Positions 56,414 through 64,000 of a DNA stretch of 64,000 nt are shown here, in pieces. The stretch is from the NCBI GenBank assembly GCA_021904315.1, contig CM038924.1:16388051-16452050 (forward strand), written 5' to 3'. Position 1 is the first letter of the stretch; the number at the start of each line of letters is the position of its first letter. The notes beneath the pieces are model-generated. The model did not search any database. It had not been told where the DNA came from and saw only the letters and a list, made by a program, of their open reading frames with translations. The position numbers were made by a program, and so were the translations under genes. Source of the stretch: Sphagnum magellanicum (Eukaryota; Streptophyta; Sphagnopsida; Sphagnales; Sphagnaceae).

Positions 56414-57379
56414 TGACGCACTCCCAACTCCTCAAAGGGCTCAAATGTGAGCCCAAGTAGGAAAACAACGGAAGAAGGAGGAGTCGGAGCACGCTCCTTA
56501 GCTCATAACACTTTAAGGGGTAGAAGGGCATGTTGGAGCTCCGGGATGGGACTACAAAGAGTTGACAAGCTTCACTCACTCACACGGGCCTGCACACAAC
56601 CCACACAAAGTGGTTAGTACATAGTTGGAGCACCTTTGGTGCTAGGACAAGCCACGGGTAACACGGACACACAAGACTCACCACGGCCCGGACTTGGGGG
56701 AAGCCACCACCTTCCCCCTTATAGTATACTCTACAGCTTTCCACGGAGGCTACATCCAAATGGCTATTTTTCCTAGGATTCCCGCGTGGGAGTCCCGAAA
56801 TCGCGCCAAATGGGACTCCCGCAACTTTGGAGCCCCATAACTTTACGAGCAGAGCTTGGATTGCGATGCAATCTAAAGCAAAGTTGTAGCTCTCATCGAG
56901 AGCTTTCCAACGATATATGGGATGCCCCCTGCAACTAAGTAAATCGAGTCAATTCCCGACTTTTTGTGGTTAGGAGTCAAACTGGCAGTTGGACTCCTGG
57001 CCCTTCTTTTGGCCATAACTTGTGTTTCGGATGTCCAAATGAGTAATACGAACCCATTTTAAACATCTACGTTTCAAGAGCTTTCCAATGATATAAAGAA
57101 TCGCATAAAAAAAAAAGGTTTGACCCCTGTAATCGCTCTCTGAAATTTCGGAAGTCCACTGGGACTCCATCTCCCAAAGTGGGAGTTGCCTTGGGAATGT
57201 GAGTGTTCACTCCCTCACACTTTCTTACACTCCCGGGAGTTTGTGATGTGACTCCTGGACTTTTTTTTGGCCCGCACCCTTGTAATGCCTTTGCCTTAAT
57301 TCCCGAGCTTCCTTTCTCTTGGCCCGCAACTCTGCAATCCCTTTGCCTTGGTCACGAGCCCAAAGCTAGGGTTACGACA
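56414..57379 (-). mobile_element. 5' LTR of the Ty3/gypsy fossil (reverse orientation)
   Basis: Begins (+ strand) TGACGCACTCCCAACTC and ends GGGTTACGACA, the reverse complement of the family's LTR. It contains the TATA-like 'tatagtatactc' block. It is more diverged from 51507 and 62777 than those are from each other. Confidence 0.88.
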
Positions 57380-57934
57380 ACACGCATCTATAGCAAAAGA
57401 GATTTGAATTTTTGAGCAAGAATAGATAAGTAGGGACTTGGAAGAGGAATTAAAAATAGCACTGAACTTTTTAAGGAAAACCAGTACTTCTACTGCAATA
57501 CCAGTACTGTAGGTTATTGTTATTTTAGATTCGGAGGAAAAAATGGAGACTAGACCTCAACCTATTATTGAAAAACATTTATAATCAATCTCTACATCAA
57601 GACCAGTGGAAGAGGAGAAATTGTAGCAACATGTTGTTGAGGAACAATCACAATAAGATCCTACATCAAGATGTGTGGAAGAGAACAAGTTGTAGCAACT
57701 TATGAGTAGTGGAGAAAAGTTTATTCAAGAACTTTTTGAAGAGAGACCTATATCCAACATTATTCCTCAACGCCTAAAATCAGAAACAAGAACCATGATA
57801 AAGCAAAAAGGCAAAGCGCCTATAAAAAAATAGGTTGAAAAACCTGTCAAGAAGAAACTAGTGTCTAAAGCAAAAGAGAACTAGAAGATGTTGCAATGGA
57901 TGAAAGTGGATTCCAACAAACTCAAATGGGTTAG
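57380..57934. other. Decayed AT-rich sequence before the 133-codon ORF
   Basis: Includes two similar phrases ('tctacatcaagaccagtggaagag' near 57591 and 'cctacatcaagatgtgtggaag' near 57660), suggesting a small internal duplication. Frames are broken; no family recognised. Confidence 0.35.
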
Positions 57935-58336
57935 ATGAGTCAGTTTGGAGAGCATGTTCAACCTGCAATGGACAATGCTAAAAGAAGACCTATTACGATA
58001 CTTCCTACGAACCTAGGAAACAATGGAAGATGGAAGAATTTGAAGGTGAATAATGGTGAAGAGATTCTCATTGATAAGGTATTTATTCATAGGCAACTTG
58101 GAATTTCCAAGGAAAAAGTAGTAGATGTTGCAAATGCAACTCTGGAAGAAGCCAAAATCACCTTAAGAAGAATTACAAGTCCATATGCTTTTGTTGAGAA
58201 TGAGCAGTGGAGTGTAGTGCCCATGAAAGAGGAATTTCATGCAAGACTTACAACCATTTTGCAAATTTTTTATCAGAAAAAAAGGTTAGTTTATTTTAAC
58301 AATGAGATTGCTATTACTTTTGACCTATACATATGA
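57935..58336 (+). CDS. Hypothetical ORF (133 codons), unknown
   Basis: An open frame with protein-like composition (PITILPTNLGNNGRWKNLKV, DKVFIHRQLGISKEKVVDV, ATLEEAKITLRRITSPYAF). I know no family with this wording. It sits between two reverse LTRs of the gypsy family. It may be an exon of a decayed gene or part of another mobile element; the upstream 400 bp in nearby frames is broken. Confidence 0.3.
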   Translation: MSQFGEHVQPAMDNAKRRPITILPTNLGNNGRWKNLKVNNGEEILIDKVFIHRQLGISKEKVVDVANATLEEAKITLRRITSPYAFVENEQWSVVPMKEEFHARLTTILQIFYQKKRLVYFNNEIAITFDLYI

Positions 58337-58369
58337 TCTCGCCACTACACTCATAAGGACAAGGGCTGG

Positions 58370-58800
58370 GGGCTATTCGACCACCAAAAACCCACTGTAG
58401 TGGGAGGCTATTTTTGTTGATTTTTTTCATTTTTTGTTACTTTTTTTACTACTTGTAACTTTTGTAAATTACTTTTTACTGTTAAAGGGGGCAAGGTGAG
58501 TTGTTTTAATTTATTTTCTGATTATTTAGGGGGACGGGGTGTGCCTTTATTTATTTATTTTAATTTTTTTTACTATTGAAGGGGAGGGGGGTGGAAGTTA
58601 ATGTTTTTTTTTTCTCTTTCATTTGACATGTGGAAGGAGGAGGGGAAAAGGGTTAGTTTTTTTCTTAAAATTTCTTTTTCATTATTGAGTGGTTAGGGAG
58701 GGGGGGTCATGGTTTTTTTTCTTTTGATATGCTGAAGGGGGATGGGAGGGGGAGGGGGTTGATTTTTTTTTTACAAGTTCATTATGGGGGGGGGCAGGGT
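58370..58800 (-). repeat. Dispersed C-rich repeat family, copy 4 (reverse)
   Basis: Reverse complement of the family seen at 12.7, 25.4 and 47.8 kb: 'tgtaacttttgtaaattac', G-rich tracts, 'atttgacatgtggaagg'. No gene. Confidence 0.75.
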
Positions 58801-59747
58801 TGGTTTAATTCATTTAATCTTAGCTGAAATAAACTAAACTTAATTAAACTAACCTAAACTTGCCTAAATAAATTAAACTTGACTAAGTTAATTTAAATTT
58901 GGCTAAACTAACCTAAAATAAATTAAATTTGTCAAAACTAATATAATTTTGGGAAAAATAATGAAATTTTGGGACATAAATAATATACATCAATTTTTTC
59001 CGACAACCATAAGGCTTACAAACCAATGAAAAGTGGGGAAGTACCCCTATTTGGATTTCAAAAGTCAAAGTAAGGAATTTTTATTTCAAAAGATTACAAC
59101 TACATGGGTTATGGGCCGATAAAAATTGTTAAACCTGTAGCCATTTTCAAAATAAATGGCATTCATGGGCCTTGATTCATTAGTGTTTTTTTTCATTTTC
59201 AGATGTCATCAGTGCCATCTACCTAATAGGCTATGAAGTCCTCTTACATGGACACTTTAATTAATGTTGGCTTGACCATATTTTTTCACCAAATCCATTT
59301 GGAGTCGGATTGTGTATGAAATGTTGAGATGCTTGAGTACTAAAAGCCAATGGACCAATGGGAAGAAAGGGAAGAACTGCAAGTTTTGGGGGGGGGGGGG
59401 GGGGGGACAAGCGGGGGGGCTCCTAAACTCTCCTTTGTTTTATAAACAAGAATACCGGTTGTGAAAAAACTAGGAAGGGTAGGGTTTAAGGGGCTTAATG
59501 TTAGATTATATATTCTTTGGATTTGTCTCCGTTTCCTATTTCTTTTTGTGGTAGTCTACGGTTTTTTTTTGTTTTCTGTCTCAAGTTTTCTTTCTTGATC
59601 GGGAAGAAAAGCTCTCCTCAAGTGTCTCAACGCTCTAGTGTTTAGGTTTAGGGTTGTGTGTTTCTTTCTCGTTTTCTAAGTTGTTGCTCTTGGATCGACT
59701 TTCGGTGACGTTGTGAAGCAAGGGAGGAAACTTGCACTTAGGGAGAG
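58801..59747. other. No gene; AT-rich repeats and a poly-G tract
   Basis: Contains TAAACT/AATTAAACT-rich sequence (58810-58950), a poly-G tract near 59390-59406, and unremarkable sequence up to the reverse LTR. Confidence 0.35.
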
Positions 59748-60663
59748 TGATGCGCCCCTGGCTCTTGGATAGATTCTAAATGTGAATATGAAGTGAAAAC
59801 GTCAAAAAAACAAGAAGTCGAGGCACGTTCCTTGGCTCGCACCACTTTGAGGGGTCGAAAGGCGTGCTGAAGCTCCGGGATGGGACTAGGAAAAATGACA
59901 AGCATTTAATCACTCACTCGAATCTGCACGACCCAAACAACAAGTTGGTTAGTGCATAATTGAAGCACTTTTGGTGCTAGGACGAGCCACGGGCAAATTC
60001 AAAATCACAAAACTCACCACGGCCTAAACTTGGGGGAGCCACCACCTTCCCCCTTATAGTATACTCTATGCCTCTCCACGAGGCCCACATCCAAATGGCT
60101 TTTTGTCCTGGGACTCCCAAATGGTAGTCCCAAAATTACCAAAAACGGGAATCCCACAACTTTGGGGCCCCATAACTTTGCTTGCAAATCTCCGATTGAG
60201 ATGAGGTCTAAAGCAAAGTTTTAGCCCTCATCAAGAGCTTTCTAATGGTATGTGGCACGTCACCTACATGCAAGGAAATCAGGTCGATTTTCTGACTTTT
60301 AGTGGTCGGGAGTCAAAGTGCCAATTTGACTACCGGCCTTTCTTTTGGCTATAACTTGTGTTTTAGATGTCCAAATGGGTGATGCGAGCCCATTTTTGAC
60401 ATCTGCATTTCAATAATTTTCCAATGGTATAAAGAACTCTTCAAACCAATGGGTTTTGGCCCCTACAATGGCTCCCTGAAGATTTGGGAGTCCTTTGGGA
60501 CTCCAACTCCCCAAGTGGGAGTTGCCTTGGGAGTGTGAGGGTTCATTTTCTCACACTCTCTTGCACTCTCGGGAATATAAGATGTGCCTCCCAAGCTTCC
60601 CTCTTGTCTCGCCTTCTTGCAAGCCTTTGCCTTGGTCGTGAGCCCAAGGTTAGGGTTGCGACA
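59748..60663 (-). mobile_element. Solo LTR, reverse orientation, older
   Basis: Runs from TGATGCGCCCCTGGCTC to GGGTTGCGACA, matching the reversed family LTR, including 'cttatagtatactctatgc' and 'tttggctataacttgtgtt'. Flanks GAGAG and TAGAG are similar but not identical, so the target duplication is imperfect. It is the most diverged of the near-complete copies. Confidence 0.85.
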
Positions 60664-61804
60664 TAGAGAGTTGGTGTGTTTTAGAGGCTTTTTTATTCAT
60701 CAGAACGATTTGCTTGAAGGTATTTCTTGAAGGCTACTTTGTTAGCATCTACTGCTTCTGCTGATTTTATACATATGATGATTGAGTCTTTGTCTCTAGT
60801 TTGGAGAGAAGAACAAAAGCTTAGGAAGCTCTCGAGTACAACCCAAGTTTGCCTTCTATTTGGCCTTCTCTCATGATTTTGCACTTAGATTTCAATGCTT
60901 GAGAATTGTAGAAAGATTGTAGAAACAACAAATTGCAACCTTTCCATAATTATTTTTAGTATTCATCTGTGTGTTGTTTGCTAACTAGTTGTCGCTTCTA
61001 TCTCCTATTGCACTTTTTGTAAAGTTTAGAAGTGATGTTGGTGCGTTGGGAGTTCTTACAACGTTTAGTTTGCTAACCTCCCTCTCCATCATTCTCTCCC
61101 TCCTAGAATTTTGTCTGTCTCACACAGAGTTCGTTAAACCTTGCCATTCTTTAAGAAATATTTGATTTTCTGCTATTGTTCTTTTCAACTTCCAATGCAG
61201 GATTGTATTTTTGACTTTCACTTTATGTACTTGCCACACTTGCCCAGTGGCTCAGAGAACACCACATCCCAACAATTGCACACCAATGGTATTGTTTCTG
61301 TTGTCTGTTACTTGCTTTTCATGGTTACATTCCAAATACCCATGCCCCAAAATGTGAAATCCAAGTCCATAAAGCGACCTTCTGTTAGAGGTGTCCAAAC
61401 ACTTGTAGTGTTCCTATGCTCTAGATCACTTTGCCCATGGACCACTCCTCCATTTTGCCACAGCTCAGCTCCGGAGCTAATTAAGTGCAACATTCTCTAT
61501 CCAAGAATCAAAGGAATTGAGGTTTCTCTCTATTGTAAGGCAGTACCCAGGTCCATGGCAACATGCTGTGATCCTCTAGGCCATCTCCAAACCTTGGGGG
61601 TCGTGGTTGATGATGTTGCACTCCCCCCATTGTTGTGTGCACCCTGGTTGGTGGGGACTTAAAATTGGTATAGAGTGTGGGAGTTGGGGATTGTGGTGGC
61701 TAGCTAGCCATGGCATGTGTTTAGCATCCACTTTCATGCAAGTTACTGCCAGGCCATGAACAATAACAATGGTGTGGTGGTGTAACTAATTGTTCACACA
61801 ACAG
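60664..61804. other. No supported gene
   Basis: Two ORFs stand out: 60693-60884 (minus, 63 codons) and 61141-61662 (plus, 173 codons, hydrophobic, Cys- and His-rich). Neither contains a domain I recognise. The second may include upstream sequence of the response-regulator fragment. Confidence 0.3.
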
Positions 61805-62024
61805 GCCTCATGGAAGTGTGCCCACTAGCACACACAATATGGTGCAAGCACACAATTATCATAAAGATGTAGGCTCTATGGACGAATTTCCAACTGGCCT
61901 ATGTGTTCTTGTAGTCGACGATGATCCAATTTGTCTTATGATTTTGAAATGGATGTTACACCAATGTTCCTATCACGATCCGCTTTTCTGCCAGTCTTTG
62001 CTTTTGATGTGTCCATATTTGTGA
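61805..62024 (+). pseudogene. Type-B response regulator, N-terminal receiver fragment
   Basis: After an acceptor-like 'cacaacag' (ends 61804), the frame (from 61818) gives MDEFPTGLCVLVVDDDPICL and then MILKWMLHQCSYH. This is the start of the receiver domain of plant B-type response regulators: FPxGLxVLVVDDDPxCL with the acidic pocket Asp residues, then the helix and the C-x-Y motif. After Tyr-His the similarity stops and the frame ends soon after. The phospho-acceptor Asp, the rest of the receiver and the MYB-like DNA-binding domain are not seen. B-type regulators are nuclear transcription factors of cytokinin signalling. This is either a first exon with a distant remainder outside the window or, more likely, a truncated fragment. 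Confidence 0.75.
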
Positions 62025-62776
62025 GCCAAAATTTGTGTTTTCAACTTGATGGTCCGAAAACTTATGTGCATAAAACATAATGAAATCTCCATGATTACTG
62101 TTGATTTCTTCTTCGAAAGCTTTGCTTTGTGTTATCAAATGTTTACCCTATCTTCAGCAACTTTGACTTCTTCTATATGATCATCATGAATGGCTATTAG
62201 TGGCTGAACTGGGCTATAATTTGGACACAACTAGTCCCAAATTATTTTAGTAGCGAGTGCAAATGTGTCAAGAGCATAACATGTGCTTCTGGAAGGATTT
62301 TAATCAACTTAAAAAGGTCGAGTCACTTAGTAATGAGTCTTATTCAACATGCATGTTGAATGGTCTTTGGTTGACATGACAAAGTTGCTCCAACTTGTTG
62401 AATAGGTGAAGTTGTTCCATCTTTGAATTAATGGGTACCAAATGAATGTTGGTGTATGATGGTTAGTTTTGATAACTAACATATGTTATAATTGGTGTAT
62501 ATGCACTAATTATGGGTAGATTATAACCTGGGGTTGCAAATTGCCATGGTTGTCAAACATATATGACCTCATCAAATAGTTGAACGGGTTCATGATTGTC
62601 ATCATTATGAACATTCACTACCTTCGGTTGGGTTATTATTTGTGGTGTTTCTTAATGAATGGTTGAGAGCATTGTTGGGGCTTTCTGCGCAACTAATTAT
62701 CCTACATTTTGATGTTGTTCATTAATTTCTCCCCTTTGTGCTACATTCGTGTTTGATGCATTCATAGGTTCATCTC
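62025..62776. other. No supported gene
   Basis: Unremarkable sequence between the receiver fragment and the last solo LTR. No continuation of the response regulator was found on reading all frames by eye. Confidence 0.35.
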
Positions 62777-63807
62777 TGTCGCAACCCTAGCTTGGGCTCG
62801 CGACCATGGCAAAGGGAATTGCAAGGGTGCGGGCCAAAGGGAAGCCCGGGAGTTAAGCCAAAGGGAAGCTCGGGAGTTAAGCCAAAAGGAAGCCCGGGAG
62901 CTAAGGCAAGAGGAAGCCCGGGAGTTAAGCCAAGAGGAAGCCCGGGAGTCACATCACATACTCCCGGGAGTGTTAGAAAGTGTGAGGGAGTATGAGGGAG
63001 TGAACCCTCACACTCCCAAGGCAACTCCCACTTTGGGAAGTGGAGTCCCGGTGGACTCTCAAAACTTCAGAGAGCGATTACAGGGGTCAAACCTCAATGG
63101 ATTGTGGCGTTCTTTATATCATTGAAAAGCTCTTAAAGCGTAGATATCTAAAATGGGCTCGTATTGATCATTTGGACATCTGAAACACAAGTTATGGCCA
63201 AAAGAAGGGTCAGGAGTCGAATTCCCGGGAGTCTGCCAGTTTTGACTCCCGACGACTAAAAGTCGGGAATCGACCCAAAATACTTGGCTGCAGAGAACGT
63301 GCGACATACCGTTGGAAAGGTCTCGACGAGACCTACAACTTTGCTTCAGACCGCATCGCGATCCGAGGTCTGCTCGCAAAGTTATGAGGCTCCAAAGTCC
63401 CAGGAGTCCCATTTGGCGCGATTCCGGGACTCTCATTCGGGAGTCCCGGGAAAAATAACCATTTGGATGTAGCCTCCGTGGAGAGCTGCAGAGTATACTA
63501 TAAGGGGGAAGGTGATGGCTTCCCCCAAGTTCGGGCCATGGTGAGTCTTGTGTGTCCGTGTTGCCCGTGGCTCGTCCTAGCACCAAGTGTGCTCTAACTT
63601 TGCACTAACCACTTTGTGTGGGTTGTGTGCAGGCCCGTGTGAGTGACTAAAGCTTGTCAACTCTTCGTAGTCCCATCCCGGAGTTCCAACCCGCCCCTCT
63701 ACCCCTCAAAGGGTTGTGAGCTAGGGAGCGTGCTCCGACTCCTCCTTATTCCGCTGCTTTCTACTTGGGCTCACATTTGAGTCCCTTGAGGAGTTGGGAG
63801 TGCGTCA
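62777..63807 (+). mobile_element. Solo LTR, complete, with target duplication ATCTC
   Basis: 1031 bp from TGTCGCAACCCTAGC to GAGTGCGTCA, flanked by ATCTC at 62772-62776 and 63808-63812. Same internal 25-bp GC-rich tandem motif and TATA-like block as 51507-52525, with which it is highly similar throughout. A recent member of the family. Confidence 0.93.
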
Positions 63808-63812
63808 ATCTC

Positions 63813-64000
63813 CCATAGGTTGCACTGTTGTTCATCTTGTTCAAGCATGTTCTTGAATAAGTTGATGTCTAACTTGTTCCAACTATTTTCTAACACTTTT
63901 AATAGCTACTCTTGACATTTTCTGAAATCAACAAGTTTTAGGAAAGCCCTTGCATTATTTTTGAACAATAGATTTTTTTCCAAAATGACCCTTCCAAGCA
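63813..64000. other. Window end; no feature
   Basis: The short remaining sequence after the solo LTR shows nothing recognisable. Confidence 0.4.

Larger units (their letters stand above)
50064..57379 (-). mobile_element. Ty3/gypsy LTR retrotransposon fossil, minus strand, incomplete
   Basis: Parts in 5'-3' order on the minus strand: 5' LTR (56414-57379), primer-binding site like that for initiator tRNA-Met (about 56398-56411), gag with a CCHC zinc knuckle, aspartic protease region, and reverse transcriptase. RNase H beyond the start, integrase and a 3' LTR are not seen. A later solo LTR (51507-52525) sits within its span, and another partial LTR caps its 3' side. The copy is broken, with several breaks and a large missing part. 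It is a fossil; its LTR is visibly diverged from the younger solo LTRs, suggesting moderate age. Confidence 0.85.

Noticed and set aside
61141-61662. 173-codon hydrophobic ORF as a gene
   Set aside because: No domain, no introns, odd composition and low-information context; treated as chance.

Overview
This looks like nuclear DNA of a land plant. The telomere-type repeat is the plant heptamer (CCCTAAA on the + strand), the genes have short GT-AG introns, and the mobile elements are plant-type (CACTA, Ty3/gypsy LTR elements). Gene fragments resemble plant plastid/mitochondrial seryl-tRNA synthetase, an LRR receptor kinase, a type-B response regulator and SERAC1-like hydrolases. A bryophyte or fern-like genome is my guess; the species cannot be fixed from the sequence. 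The window is mostly repeat-rich, low-GC accessory DNA with few genes. All telomere-type blocks at the left lie C-rich on the + strand, as expected if the chromosome end lies to the left.

Layout. 1-3956: subtelomere-like array, a repeated roughly 200-bp phrase alternating with short (CCCTAAA)n tracts. 3957-5026: a duplicated 265-bp segment around a weak ORF. 6402-9261: a ten-exon gene whose exon phases fit together, joining an S1 RNA-binding domain, two C2H2-type zinc fingers and a C-terminal 2-oxoglutarate/Fe(II) dioxygenase-like domain of TET/JBP (2OGFeDO) style. 9355-10712 and 18685-19635: arrays of long imperfect hairpins. They bracket 8 kb carrying an LRR-kinase fragment, an unrecognised exon (14024-14440) and a truncated seryl-tRNA synthetase pseudogene. 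19.6-38.2 kb: nested repeats, including a large inverted repeat (22652-27540), a TIR element (23455-26476), a CACTA element with a 3-bp target duplication (29669-32828), and dispersed and tandem repeat families.

39022-44374: a long, visibly GC-richer gene. It encodes C2H2 fingers with an OrsD-like region, the C-terminal half of a tyrosine-recombinase-like core, a RecQ-type helicase and Cys-rich C-terminal modules. This architecture recalls fungal RecQ-like proteins, including telomere-linked helicases. A solo LTR with a 5-bp target duplication splits it, and there is one further frame break. A convergent unrecognised ORF (204 codons) lies 71 bp downstream. 45-47.8 kb carries a scrambled SERAC1-like hydrolase pseudogene.

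49.6-63.8 kb is dominated by one Ty3/gypsy family: a broken minus-strand copy (gag, protease, part of RT) plus several solo or partial LTRs, two of them here with perfect 5-bp target duplications, besides the one in the helicase gene. At 61.8 kb lies the N-terminal piece of a type-B response regulator.

The two most interesting items are the S1-zinc-finger-dioxygenase fusion gene and the C2H2/OrsD-recombinase-RecQ gene near telomere-type repeats. Most of the rest is repeat fossils and captured or broken gene fragments. No RNA genes or CRISPR arrays were recognised.
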